This document shows positions 20,052-29,642 of a DNA stretch of 40,694 nt, one piece after another. Source of the DNA: an archaeon (GTDB taxonomy: Archaea > B1Sed10-29 > JAJSAI01); assembly GCA_024274695.1 (NCBI GenBank), contig JAJSAI010000012.1, forward strand, positions 1-40,694, given 5' to 3'. Both the position numbers and the translations under genes were made by a program. How positions within the stretch are numbered: the stretch's first letter is position 1; each line of letters starts with the position of its first letter. Below the pieces are notes generated by a model. The model saw only the letters and a list, made by a program, of their open reading frames with translations, was not told the DNA's origin and searched no databases.

Positions 20052-21215
20052 ATGAGGGACATTAGGGTATTCGCCGAAAGAGCCGAAAAAAGGCCTTTGG
20101 TGGAGATAGTGGAAAGAAAGGGCCTCGGGCACCCTGACACGATAATGGACAGTGTTTGCGAGGAGATAGCTGTAAAGTTTTCACAGGAGTACGTGAAGAG
20201 ATTCGGCAGGATATACCATTTTAATGCTGACAAGGGCCTTCTCGTGGCAGGAGACGCTGAGATAGAGTTCGGGGGAGGAAGAATAACAGAGCCAGTGAGA
20301 ATGATAATAGGGGACAGGGCTACTATGGAAGTGCACGGCGAGCCCTTCCCCGCAGCAGAAATCGCTGAAAAAACAGTGAAAGAATGGCTGCGTGAGAACA
20401 TACCTCTCCTCGCGGATCATGTTATTGTAGAACCCGCGTTCTCACCCGGGTCTCCTGAGCTCGTGAGCATATTCGAAAAAGAAGGTGTCCTGGGATCTAA
20501 CGACACCAGCGCGGCAGTGGGATACTATCCCCTAACCCCCCTGGAAGAACTGGTCATGAGCACAGAGAAGATGATTAACTCCAGAGAGTTCAAAAAAGAG
20601 TTTCCTGAGACGGGCACTGACGTTAAGGTCATGGGCGTGAGAAGAGGGGACGACATCAGCATCACCATAGCCCTCGCGTTCATCTCAGGAGAAATAGGCT
20701 CTGAAAAAGAGTACTTCAGGAGAAAAAAAGAGGTTGTCTCAAGAATCAGAGAGAACATCGGCGAGAACGTCCACCTGCAGGTTAACACCCTTGACGAGCC
20801 AGGAAGAGGAGTGAAGGGAGTATACCTAACGGTAACAGGAACCTCCGCAGAGTCAGGGGACAGCGGAGAAGTCGGCAGAGGAAACAAGGTGAACGGGCTC
20901 ATATGCCTGAACAGGCCCAGCGGGTCAGAAGCGGCTGCTGGAAAAAATCCTGTCTCGCACATAGGAAAGATATACAACGTCCTCTCTCACGTGATCGCCA
21001 AAGAGATCTGTAAAACCGTTCCAGGAGTGGAGTCCGCGCAGGTCTGGATGATAACCAGGATCGGGAACAGGATAGACGAGCCGCTTGTCTCGGTAAAGGT
21101 AGTGTCCGAGAAAGGGTTTGACCCAGGCGAGGTGGAAGAAGTTATTAACAGGAGGCTTGACAACATCACAGGATTCTGTTCAGAACTGGCCGCTGGAAAG
21201 TACAGAGTATGCTGA
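20052..21215 (+). CDS. mat: Archaeal-type methionine adenosyltransferase
   Basis: MRDIRVFAERAEKRPLVEIVERKGLGHPDTIMDSVCEEIAVKFSQEY... archaeal AdoMet synthetase signature. Confidence 0.96.
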   Translation: MRDIRVFAERAEKRPLVEIVERKGLGHPDTIMDSVCEEIAVKFSQEYVKRFGRIYHFNADKGLLVAGDAEIEFGGGRITEPVRMIIGDRATMEVHGEPFPAAEIAEKTVKEWLRENIPLLADHVIVEPAFSPGSPELVSIFEKEGVLGSNDTSAAVGYYPLTPLEELVMSTEKMINSREFKKEFPETGTDVKVMGVRRGDDISITIALAFISGEIGSEKEYFRRKKEVVSRIRENIGENVHLQVNTLDEPGRGVKGVYLTVTGTSAESGDSGEVGRGNKVNGLICLNRPSGSEAAAGKNPVSHIGKIYNVLSHVIAKEICKTVPGVESAQVWMITRIGNRIDEPLVSVKVVSEKGFDPGEVEEVINRRLDNITGFCSELAAGKYRVC

Positions 21216-21228
21216 AGGAGTGTCGCGC

Positions 21229-21990
21229 ATGAGAGTGCTTTTCCTGGGAACAGGAGGGGGAAGGTACGTGACCTCCTCCCAGAAACGGGCTACTGGAGGT
21301 ATCGTCATAACTTCTGGAGAAATAAGCTTGATCATGGACCCCGGGCCCTGCTCTTTGTGCAGGATCCTTGAAAGAAGGGTCAACCCGAGGTTTGATGCCA
21401 TGCTCATCTCGCACGGTCACACGGACCATTCTGCGGGAGCAAACCCTGTGATAGAAGCAATGACTGATGGGACAAGGAACAAAAGGGGCGTACTCATCTG
21501 CCCTGAAGGAGTAGTGGGAGGAATGGTTACAGAGTACCACGCCAGCCTGCTGGAAGAGGTAGAGATCGTCTCCCCTGGGGACGTGGTGAAGGTGAAGGAC
21601 ACGACCGTAAGGACCGTGAAAGCAGTCCATTCTGACTCCATGAAGTGCGTGGGGTTCGTGATCAACGAAACAATAGGTTACACAGGAGACACAGGATACT
21701 ACCAGGGCATGGGAAAAGAGTACAAAGGCCTGGACACCCTGATAGTCAACGTGATAAACCCTACAGACAATATCTACGACACGATCATGTCGGTGAAGGG
21801 CGCAGAACTGCTGGCAGGAGAAGCAAGGCCCAAAAGGATGGTGATCACCCACTTTGGGAGGAACATGCTCAGGGCAGGTCCTGAGAACATTGCCGCAAGA
21901 ATCCAGGAGAGGACAGGGGTCAGAACTCTCGCGGCAAAGGATGGCCTGGAAGTAGACCTCTCCAAACGGAGCGTGCTGGAATGGTCCTGA
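21229..21990 (+). CDS. MBL-fold metallo-hydrolase
   Basis: MRVLFLGTGGGRYVT...LISHGHTDHSAGANPVIEAM...GYTGDTGYY...MVITHFG; start chosen at 21229 rather than the ORF start 21118, which overlaps mat. Confidence 0.88.
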   Translation: MRVLFLGTGGGRYVTSSQKRATGGIVITSGEISLIMDPGPCSLCRILERRVNPRFDAMLISHGHTDHSAGANPVIEAMTDGTRNKRGVLICPEGVVGGMVTEYHASLLEEVEIVSPGDVVKVKDTTVRTVKAVHSDSMKCVGFVINETIGYTGDTGYYQGMGKEYKGLDTLIVNVINPTDNIYDTIMSVKGAELLAGEARPKRMVITHFGRNMLRAGPENIAARIQERTGVRTLAAKDGLEVDLSKRSVLEWS

Positions 21991-22481
21991 GCCCGGAGCA
22001 AAAAAAGAAGTTCCTGAAAATCGCAAGACCAAGACTAAACAAATGCATTTCGTGCGACGAAGAGGTCAGGAACGAGATCAGGAGAGGGCTCAAGAACGGG
22101 CGTGTTGACGAGAAGGTGCTGTCACTCTTTCCAGACGCGTACCCTGGCGTGTTACGCAGAGTAAAACGAGGAGACCCTGAACCCGTGCTCTCCTATTTCC
22201 TAACAGAGCATAACCTGAAAAGACTTGTCCTCTACAAGCAGACAGGAAGAGAAGAGTACCGGAAGTGCCTCGTCGTCCCAGGAGAGGTGGTCGGAGAAAA
22301 GGACGGCATGCTGCTGATAAGGGCTCCCGACGGTGTTCACACTACCAGAAAGCGGAAGGGATTCAGCAAGGGATCCAAGGTCCTCATACACGACGGAGAA
22401 GTTGTGGACATTCTCACCGAGAAAGAGTACTCTAAGATCAAGAGGATGTACGAAAGAACCCTGAAGTCACTTGAGTCTTGA
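21981..22481 (+). CDS. Hypothetical protein with C-terminal beta-rich domain
   Basis: ORF overlaps the MBL gene by 10 bp (coupled); CLVVPGEVVGEKDGMLLIRAPDGVHTTRKRKGFSKGSKVLIHDGEVVDIL. Confidence 0.6.
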   Translation: MVLSPEQKKKFLKIARPRLNKCISCDEEVRNEIRRGLKNGRVDEKVLSLFPDAYPGVLRRVKRGDPEPVLSYFLTEHNLKRLVLYKQTGREEYRKCLVVPGEVVGEKDGMLLIRAPDGVHTTRKRKGFSKGSKVLIHDGEVVDILTEKEYSKIKRMYERTLKSLES

Positions 22482-22925
22482 CAGGATCTCGTCCCTGACT
22501 TTCTCAGGATCCTTAAGGCCCCTGAGCACAACAGCGGGCCGGGAGTAACTGGACCTGGAAAAGACCCTTATGCTCTTGATCCCCAGCATTCTCTCGAACG
22601 GGCCCTCCACCAGCACCACCTCTGTTATTTTACTGTACGGCACTGTCTTCTGTACTCTGAAGACTATACCCTGACTAACCTCAATCCCTCTCCCGGTAAG
22701 CTTGTAGGAGACTGTTTTCACGAAAAAGAAGGCCCAGAGGTACGCGGCAAAAGGAGGGATAGTAAAGCATGCTACGAACAAAAGCAGCGCGGTGCCAAGA
22801 TCAGCGTGCTCAAGCGCCAAAGCCATGACAAGAGGGAGGGAAAAGACTATGAGCACGAGACCGAGGTAAGATCCCAGCTGCTGGAACAGCAGGTCATGCC
22901 TTACAGGCACCTCTTTCTCCCTCAT
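22467..22925 (-). CDS. PH-domain (bPH2/DUF304-like) membrane protein
   Basis: SYKLTGRGIEVSQGIVFRVQKTVPYSKITEVVLVEGPFERMLGIKSIRVFSRSS; two TM segments; likely start MREKEVPVRH at 22925. Confidence 0.8.
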   Translation of the reverse strand: MREKEVPVRHDLLFQQLGSYLGLVLIVFSLPLVMALALEHADLGTALLLFVACFTIPPFAAYLWAFFFVKTVSYKLTGRGIEVSQGIVFRVQKTVPYSKITEVVLVEGPFERMLGIKSIRVFSRSSYSRPAVVLRGLKDPEKVRDEILSRLK

Positions 22926-22976
22926 GCATAACAGGAGGAGAGTAATCTTTTTAAGCATTGTCTTCCTTTGGTTTTT

Positions 22977-23146
22977 GTGAGCCGTAAAAAGGCAAAAGCG
23001 AAGGATCTTGACAGGATCCTGCAAAAAGACAAGCTCGGAAACTGCTGAAGTCACAACTGGAAAAGGAGCTTGAAGAGATTCTGGAAAGGGATCCTGACGC
23101 GCTCAAAAAACTGCTTGAAAAGATTAAGGAGGAGGAAAAGGAATGA
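22977..23146 (+). pseudogene. Small Lys/Glu-rich ORF interrupted by an apparent frameshift near 23036-23042
   Basis: GTG-started MSRKKAKAKDLDRILQKDKLGNC* then in the alternate frame KLLKSQLEKELEEILERDPDALKKLLEKIKEEEKE*, whose stop overlaps the ATG at 23143 (ATGA). Confidence 0.5.
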
Positions 23147-23487
23147 CTGAAGAAAAGGAATCCAGGGAAAAAGAGGAAACCCTTGTGTTCCCAAATGCTG
23201 TTATCGTGAGGGAGCTCAGAAAGTACATAGACAGGGACAAGATAATAAAAAAAGAGGTCAAAATCGCCGTGAACAAGTTCCTTGAGGAAGTGCTTGCAGA
23301 CATCGCGAAGAAAATGAACGAGTTCCCGTACGCTACCGTGGACTACCGGATGTTTCAGGAAGCGATAAGACCGTACAAGAAAGTAGGAGAGCTGGACAAG
23401 GAAAAGGAAAGGCTAAAAGCACACCTTGACGTTATAATCAAGGACTGCCAGAGCATTCAAAGGGACTTGGACGAGAAGCTCTCGTGA
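23143..23487 (+). CDS. Histone-fold protein with C-terminal helical extension
   Basis: VFPNAVIVRELRKYI-DRDK-IIKKEVKIAVNKFLEEVLADIAKKMNEF-PYATVDYRM-FQEAIRPYKKV matches alpha1-L1-alpha2-L2-alpha3 of archaeal histones, followed by a ~40-aa charged helix. Confidence 0.65.
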   Translation: MTEEKESREKEETLVFPNAVIVRELRKYIDRDKIIKKEVKIAVNKFLEEVLADIAKKMNEFPYATVDYRMFQEAIRPYKKVGELDKEKERLKAHLDVIIKDCQSIQRDLDEKLS

Positions 23488-23501
23488 AAACCCTCTCTTT
23501 T

Positions 23502-23972
23502 TTACACCGTTTTCAGCATTGAGTCCAGACGCTCTAAAATTTTTTCTCCGGTACTGGCATCAAACTCAAGTATTATAACATCAAGGGAGGCTGTAAAACA
23601 CGCTACTCTCCAAACAGGACTCTCCTCCTGGTGAATTGATATTATTTCCTTGGTTATCCTCCTCTTGTATCCCCTGGCTATCCTCCTGGCCTCCTCCAAG
23701 ATCTTTGAAGAAGACGTTCTTACTTCGCTGACTTCCAGCCGTGTCCTGCTCGCGGAAGGGTTTTGAACACCTTCTCTGACCTTGACCTCGCCGGAGACAA
23801 ACACGTTGAGAACATCAAAGGATCTCGGCAGAGAGTAGATGAGCGTCCACGCGTCAGTGCGCTCCCCGTCTGAAGTAATGCACACCGCAGAGGAAAGGTA
23901 GTACCCCCTCTCAAGCCTTTCCCCCAGTTCTTCGTTCTTCTCCGCTTTTTCTAAGGCCTCTTGGAATTCCAT
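23502..23972 (-). CDS. Hypothetical protein (PepSY-like C-terminal strand pattern)
   Basis: ORF, WRVACFTASLDVIILEFDASTGEKIL. Confidence 0.5.
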   Translation of the reverse strand: MEFQEALEKAEKNEELGERLERGYYLSSAVCITSDGERTDAWTLIYSLPRSFDVLNVFVSGEVKVREGVQNPSASRTRLEVSEVRTSSSKILEEARRIARGYKRRITKEIISIHQEESPVWRVACFTASLDVIILEFDASTGEKILERLDSMLKTV

Positions 23973-24027
23973 GGTATATGGAATAGCATGAAATCATTTT
24001 TATACTTACCCTGAATATACAACGATC

Positions 24028-25842
24028 ATGAGCCAGAAGACGCATGCGGACATAAAAGCAATGAAAGCCACACAGTACCTCAAAGAACTTCCCAGCACCA
24101 GGTTCTCTCTGGCCGGCACTGTTCTCGTTTCTCTTGCTGCCGGGGCTGCTGCCGGCTGGACGTCAGGACTCGGAGTATGGTGGGGAATCAAGGCCAGCGC
24201 CTGGATAGTAATGCTGCCCGCGCTCCTGTCCGCATTCTTTTCCAGCCAGGCTTCCAGGCTCGCCAGCAAAAGACTTAGGACAAAAAGATCCGCGTACCTC
24301 GCGTTCTTCTCGTCACTCATAATCTCCGCGTTTCTACTGCTCGGATCTGTGATCCTTCACCAGGATCCCTGGACAGGAACCAATGTTATACTTTACGGTT
24401 TCGTGTTCGTGCTCGCGTTCAGGGTATTCGTACTAAGGGTAACCCACCCTTACAACATATTCCAGATAATGGGCCTTTCCAGCATTCATTTTTGCCTGGG
24501 GATCCTGGCACTGTACACCTCCCCCCTTCTGGGGGTGATGGCGTGGAACATGCCCGCGCTGACGATACTGGTAAAGTCAGTGGTGTCCCTTCTGGTAATA
24601 TTCGGCGGCATGGTCTTCTTTTTCGCGCTGATAAACGCTCCGATGAAAAGGAACTTCGGAGTGACCTCAACCAGCCTCATAATGTCCTTCATAGAACACT
24701 GGTTTGACAAGACAGACCTGCTGGAAAAGAACCTCAAACCATTGTCAGAAAAAACAGACACTCTTGTGAGCGTTCTCCACTTCAAAACCCGCAGCGGAAG
24801 AGAGGCTGTCCTGCTGACCCCAATCTTGCACCCCGGCCCCTTCGGGTTCGTCGGCGGGGGCAAGCTCACGAAGCACCTGACGGAAAGAATAGAAAAGAGA
24901 ACAGGAGCGACTGTCATAATAGGCCACGGGACTGCAACACACGATCTCAACCCTGTGGACACAGAATCGCTGGACAAGGTGGTCAGGGAAACGTTACAGC
25001 GGCTGAAAAAACTAGAGTACTCCGCTAAAGCAACAGGGCCTGTAAGGGTAAAAGAGGGAGACTATAATCTTTTGGGAATAAAGTTTGACGGCATGATACT
25101 CGGGATTTCAACATTCTCCCCCAAACCCACGGAGGACATTGACACTTCCGTAGGACTCGCGCTAGCGTCCAACATAGGGGGGAACGCGCATAAGGTCATG
25201 TACATTGACGCGCACAACTGCTACAAGACAGGAAAGTACGCGATATTCTCCGGAAGCTCTAAAGTGTTTATGATGCTGAAGGGCGCGAAGAAACTGCGCG
25301 AGAAGATACTAAGAAAGAGACCTGGGAAACTGCGTGTCGGATGGCACGTGGACCCGCTGGAAGGATACACGCTGAAAGACGGTGTGGGGCCCACTGGCCT
25401 TAGGGCGATCGTGATAGAGTCGGGCGGAAAGAAGACCGCGCTGATCGTGTTCGACGCAAACAACATGAAAAAAGGGCTCAGGGAGAAAATCCTCTCCCGC
25501 TTGAAGGAGGAGGGGTTTGACGAGGCTGAAGTGATGACCACAGATTCCCACTGTGTTAACAACGTCCAGGGAGGGGAAAATCCTCTCGGGGAGAGAATAC
25601 CCGAAGAGGAGATCATTGAAAAGAGCGTGAACGCGGCCCTGAAAGCCGCAGAAAACCTTGAGGAAGCAGTAGTGGGAGGAGATGTTTTCAGGGTCAGGGG
25701 CGTGAACGTGTTCGGCCCTCAGAAGGCACCCCAGCTAACAGCCACGATAAACTCTGTTATCGCGATAGCGAAGGTGGCCGGACCTGTTATACTCACCCTC
25801 TCGCTTGCGGTGTCTCTCCTTGCGATAATACTCTTAGGGTGA
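24028..25842 (+). CDS. DUF2070 family membrane protein
   Basis: About 6 N-terminal TM, then VLHFKTRSGREAVLLTPILHPGPFGFVGGGKLTKHL...YIDAHNC...VMTTDSHCVNNVQGGENPLG; typical archaeal DUF2070. Confidence 0.9.
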   Translation: MSQKTHADIKAMKATQYLKELPSTRFSLAGTVLVSLAAGAAAGWTSGLGVWWGIKASAWIVMLPALLSAFFSSQASRLASKRLRTKRSAYLAFFSSLIISAFLLLGSVILHQDPWTGTNVILYGFVFVLAFRVFVLRVTHPYNIFQIMGLSSIHFCLGILALYTSPLLGVMAWNMPALTILVKSVVSLLVIFGGMVFFFALINAPMKRNFGVTSTSLIMSFIEHWFDKTDLLEKNLKPLSEKTDTLVSVLHFKTRSGREAVLLTPILHPGPFGFVGGGKLTKHLTERIEKRTGATVIIGHGTATHDLNPVDTESLDKVVRETLQRLKKLEYSAKATGPVRVKEGDYNLLGIKFDGMILGISTFSPKPTEDIDTSVGLALASNIGGNAHKVMYIDAHNCYKTGKYAIFSGSSKVFMMLKGAKKLREKILRKRPGKLRVGWHVDPLEGYTLKDGVGPTGLRAIVIESGGKKTALIVFDANNMKKGLREKILSRLKEEGFDEAEVMTTDSHCVNNVQGGENPLGERIPEEEIIEKSVNAALKAAENLEEAVVGGDVFRVRGVNVFGPQKAPQLTATINSVIAIAKVAGPVILTLSLAVSLLAIILLG

Positions 25843-26981
25843 AAAGAATGAGGATAGGCTTCTTCACCGAAACATTCTATCCTCAGTCCAACGGGGTTGT
25901 CACGAGCATAGAGTCTTTCGGAGGAGAGCTCGTAAGAAGAGGGCACAGAGTGCACGTGTTCTGCCCGTTCCAGGGGGATGGGGAGCGGCTGGGAATGAAG
26001 GTTCACGGGTTCCCTTCAGTCACCTTCAAGCCCTATCCTGAGTTCAAGGTCGCGCTCCCGGTGCTGAAAAGGATCCCTGAACTGGATATAGTGCACACCC
26101 ACGGGCCTTTCACGATGGGGTCCCTTGGGCTCGCTGTCGCCAAAAAGAGAAAAATCCACGCCATAAGCACCTTCCACACATTGCTGCCGGAGTACGTTGA
26201 CTACGTGACCAAAATAGACTACCTGAAAGGAGTGCTTGAGAAAGTCATGTGGTCGTACCTCAAGAGGCACTACAGATGGTACGATCTCGTGATCTCCCCG
26301 AGCAATGCGATAAAAAGAATACTGGAAGAGAAAACTGGCCTTGAGAGAATAGAGGTGCTGCCCACTGGGGTTGATGTGAAAAAACTTAAGCCGACGCCCA
26401 GGAAGAAGGCAAGAGAAAAACTGGGGATACCAGAGGAAGAGAACGTCCTGTTGTTCCTGGGAAGGCTCTCCTATGAGAAGAGCATAGATGACGTGATAAG
26501 GGCTGTCAGGGGACACGAGAGTATAACCCTGTACATTGCAGGAAGAGGGCCAGCAGAACCAGACCTTAAGACACTGGCCAGGAAGCTGAGGGTGAAGAAC
26601 GTGAAGTTCCTTGGCTTCGTCCCGGAAGAGGAGAAGGCGCTATACTATTCTGCCGCGGATGCCTTTGTAATGCCCAGCAGGACGGACACGCAGGGTCTTG
26701 TGGTGCTGGAGGCCATGGCGTGTGGTTGTCCTGTCATAGCTGCTGATGCCCTCGCCCTGCCTGAGTTCGTAGACCATGGGAAGAACGGGTACTTGTACGA
26801 TCCGGAAAAACCTGAGGAGATCGCTTCCCTCTTCCTGGAGAACATTACGATGCTCAGGAGGATGAGAAAAACGGCCAGGATGACCGCGGAGGAGTACTCG
26901 GTGGAAGCGCAGACGAGCAAGCTGGAAAAGGTGTATGAAGAGGTACTAGCCTCCCCTGTCAGAATAAGAGGTGGACGCTGA
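25839..26981 (+). CDS. Glycosyltransferase family 4
   Basis: RIGFFTETFYPQSNGVVTSIESFGGELVRRGHRVHVFCP...FLGRLSYEKSIDDVIRAV...MPSRTDTQGLVVLEAMACGCPVIA. Confidence 0.95.
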   Translation: MKRMRIGFFTETFYPQSNGVVTSIESFGGELVRRGHRVHVFCPFQGDGERLGMKVHGFPSVTFKPYPEFKVALPVLKRIPELDIVHTHGPFTMGSLGLAVAKKRKIHAISTFHTLLPEYVDYVTKIDYLKGVLEKVMWSYLKRHYRWYDLVISPSNAIKRILEEKTGLERIEVLPTGVDVKKLKPTPRKKAREKLGIPEEENVLLFLGRLSYEKSIDDVIRAVRGHESITLYIAGRGPAEPDLKTLARKLRVKNVKFLGFVPEEEKALYYSAADAFVMPSRTDTQGLVVLEAMACGCPVIAADALALPEFVDHGKNGYLYDPEKPEEIASLFLENITMLRRMRKTARMTAEEYSVEAQTSKLEKVYEEVLASPVRIRGGR

Positions 26982-27644
26982 CTTCAGAAGGTATACTTCA
27001 AGGTATGCCTTCCAGAACTTTAGGGTCATTCGGAGGTAGCCGTTCTTATTGAACCTCCGGGTGCTGGAGAACACGACAAGCTTCGGATCCCAGACCACTC
27101 TCCCGTACTTTCTCGCCCTGTTACCCAGCTCGTTGTCCTCAAGGGCCATAAGGCCTGGTCTGAATCCTCCCATTTTAAGGAACGTTCTTTTCCGGAAGAT
27201 CATGTTAGGCCCTTGGAACTGGTAGAACCCGAAAGCTGCGGTGATCCTCGGGAAAAGGTTCGCGGTCAGCAGGTACATGATCTCGTGCTTTAATCCGTCT
27301 TCCAGGGGGCGCAGGGGACCGCTGGCCGCCACGGTCTCAGGGTCAGAGAAGATTCTGCGGACCCTTTCAACCCATCCTTTTCCCAGCACCGCGTCAGCGT
27401 CAACAAAGCATAGGATGTCTCCTTTCGCTTTCTCCGCTCCCTTGTTCCTGGCAGGACCTGCTCCCCTCGGTTTTTGTAGTAGTACTCTTGCCCCGTACTC
27501 TCTCGCGATTTCCCTGGTGCGGTCCTTACTGTAGGCGTCAACGACTATGACCTCGGCGTCCGGCGCCTGAGCCCTTATTTCTTCCAGGCACGCGCTTACG
27601 TGCTCTTCCTCGTTCATGGTTGGTATTATAAAAGAGAGTTTCAC
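26946..27644 (-). CDS. Glycosyltransferase family 2
   Basis: MKLSFIIPTMNEEEHVSACLEEIRAQ...EVIVVDAYSKDRTREIAREYGARVL...FVDADAVL. Confidence 0.94.
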   Translation of the reverse strand: MKLSFIIPTMNEEEHVSACLEEIRAQAPDAEVIVVDAYSKDRTREIAREYGARVLLQKPRGAGPARNKGAEKAKGDILCFVDADAVLGKGWVERVRRIFSDPETVAASGPLRPLEDGLKHEIMYLLTANLFPRITAAFGFYQFQGPNMIFRKRTFLKMGGFRPGLMALEDNELGNRARKYGRVVWDPKLVVFSSTRRFNKNGYLRMTLKFWKAYLEVYLLKSASTSYSDRGG

Positions 27645-28804
27645 CCGAGCACCTCTTTATAGAAGCTGAAGGTCTTGTCCGCGATTATGTTCCACTCAAA
27701 CTTTTCCTCCGCGATTCTCCTGCTCTCCGCGCCCATCCTCCTGCGGAGGCTCTTGTCTGACAAGAGGGTGTTAATGTAACGCACCATTGAGTCAACGTCC
27801 CTCATCCTGAACACGTACCCGTTCCTCTCGTGCTCCACGATTTCAGGGTTCCCTCCCGCGTTGCTGGCTACGAGGGGAACCCCACAGGCCAGTGCTTCAA
27901 GCAGGGATATTGGCAGAACCTCCCAGAGGGATGGGAGAACGTAAACGTCACTCGCAGAATAGAGCGCGGGAAGCCTTTCTTCCGGGACGAACCCTGTGAA
28001 CTTGACGTTCTCCTGCAGGCCAAGTTTTCTGACCATCTTCTCAAGGACGGGCTTTGATTTTCCTTTCCCTGTGATCAGAAGAACCGTGCTCGGATGCTCC
28101 TGAAGTATTTCAGGCATCCCCCGGAGCAGGTACTCTACTCCTTTCTGTTTTATGAGCCGTCCTAAGAAGAGTATCACGTTATCATAACCTGAAGCGAGTT
28201 CTTCCCTCATCCCATCATCAACTGGTCTGAAGAAGGAGGTGTCAACACCATTGTGTATCACGGTTATCTTGGACTCGTCCACCTCGGGGTAGTGGGTTAT
28301 GTCTTCCTTCACGGCGTGACTCACTGCTATTATGTTGTCAGCCTCCCCTAAGACCTTGGCCCCGTGAAGCCTATCAAACAGCGTGCCTATAACGCTTATG
28401 GCAGGGGAGATACCCAAAGGCCTCTGGTTGTGGAGGGTCATGAAAAACTTTTTCCCGTTCGCGTGAGCATGCTTTCGGCAGTACGAGAAGTCAGGGAACC
28501 ATCTCCCGTGCAAGTGGAACGCCTGAAAATCAAACTCCGCGTCTATTTCCTTTATTCTCTTCTTGGCTTCGGGTGCAAGTGTCAGAGGTGGAGGGTATAT
28601 GAGAGGCGCTTTTATGAACTTTGCCCGGACCCGGTGAACATGCATTCCTTCCACGTTTTCCTCCACATCAGTCCCGTCCAGGCGGGACGTGAGAACGTGC
28701 ACTTCCATTCTCTTAGCGAGCCTTCTTCCAAGCTCGTACATGTGCTTTTCTACGCCGCCCGTGTAGGGATAAAAAAAGGCGTTGACGAGACAGACCCTCA
28801 TCAT
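27641..28804 (-). CDS. Glycosyltransferase family 4
   Basis: MMRVCLVNAFFYPYTGGVEKHMYELGRRLAKR...ILFLGRLIKQKGVEYLLRG...PSLWEVLPISLLEALACGVPLVAS; 4-bp overlap with the GT2 gene. Confidence 0.95.
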   Translation of the reverse strand: MMRVCLVNAFFYPYTGGVEKHMYELGRRLAKRMEVHVLTSRLDGTDVEENVEGMHVHRVRAKFIKAPLIYPPPLTLAPEAKKRIKEIDAEFDFQAFHLHGRWFPDFSYCRKHAHANGKKFFMTLHNQRPLGISPAISVIGTLFDRLHGAKVLGEADNIIAVSHAVKEDITHYPEVDESKITVIHNGVDTSFFRPVDDGMREELASGYDNVILFLGRLIKQKGVEYLLRGMPEILQEHPSTVLLITGKGKSKPVLEKMVRKLGLQENVKFTGFVPEERLPALYSASDVYVLPSLWEVLPISLLEALACGVPLVASNAGGNPEIVEHERNGYVFRMRDVDSMVRYINTLLSDKSLRRRMGAESRRIAEEKFEWNIIADKTFSFYKEVLG

Positions 28805-28811
28805 AACCGGT

Positions 28812-29642
28812 TCACCATCCTAGAGCGTATCTTATTATGGAGTATATGAACGCGAGTATTATTAGTATGAACAGCAGCTTGAAGAAGAACTGGGGGACTT
28901 CAAGCGGCTGGTACTTCCTCACAACAGTTACCTTTCTACCGGAGGCCGCTGCAGCCCCGCTCCTTCCCCCACCCCCGTTATCGGGGCCTGGAGGTTCGGG
29001 TCCTGGGGGTTCAGGTTCTGGGCCTGGGCCGGGAGGTTCTGGCTCGGGCTTGTTCTTATCTTCGTCTCGCTTTTTCCGGGACTTTAAAGGCTTTGCTTCC
29101 ACCAGCCTGGCCAGCAGACCCTCTTGAGCCAGCCACTGGAGCGTGTTTTCAAGGGCCTTCCTCGCCTCCTCAGACCCTGCGGGTATCGGGATCCATGCCT
29201 TGACGATCTCGTACTTCCTCTCTTTTCTTTCGCCTTTTTCTGTCTCTCTCAACAGTTCAACAGAAGCGCCGCGAATGTTGAGCTCGTTAAACTTTTCCTT
29301 AATCCGCTCGAAAACAGACGGGGGCATTAAAACGACGTAATACTTCTGCCCTTCTCTCTTGACAGTGATCTTTTTCAGGAAAGTCTGCATTTCCTTGGAG
29401 TGTTTTTCAGGCAAGAATTCTGAAAAGCGCACGCCCGTGCTAAGGCCCTGCGAGTGATAGTATTCATAAACTCTTTTCCTGAATTCTTTTGACTCTGATT
29501 CAAGGTTCTCCAGTTCCACCCCAAACTGCTTCTTCCATTCCGCGAGCTTTTTCTCAAGAGTCTTCCTTCTCTCGTATCTTTTCCTGAGAGTTTCCCTCAC
29601 ATCAGCAGAGGGACCTTTGGAGATTGTTTTTTTCTTTACCAT
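28812..29642 (-). CDS. Tail-anchored hypothetical protein with Pro-Glu-Gly linker
   Basis: Helical N-terminus, NKPEPEPPGPGPEPEPPGPEPPGPDNGGGG linker, C-terminal TM FFFKLLFILIILAFIYSIIRYALGW. Confidence 0.7.
   Translation of the reverse strand: MVKKKTISKGPSADVRETLRKRYERRKTLEKKLAEWKKQFGVELENLESESKEFRKRVYEYYHSQGLSTGVRFSEFLPEKHSKEMQTFLKKITVKREGQKYYVVLMPPSVFERIKEKFNELNIRGASVELLRETEKGERKERKYEIVKAWIPIPAGSEEARKALENTLQWLAQEGLLARLVEAKPLKSRKKRDEDKNKPEPEPPGPGPEPEPPGPEPPGPDNGGGGRSGAAAASGRKVTVVRKYQPLEVPQFFFKLLFILIILAFIYSIIRYALGW

Noticed and set aside
21166-22032. 288-aa antisense ORF, His/Cys-rich
   Set aside because: Fully antisense to the MBL-fold gene; composition reflects the complementary strand of a GC-biased coding gene.
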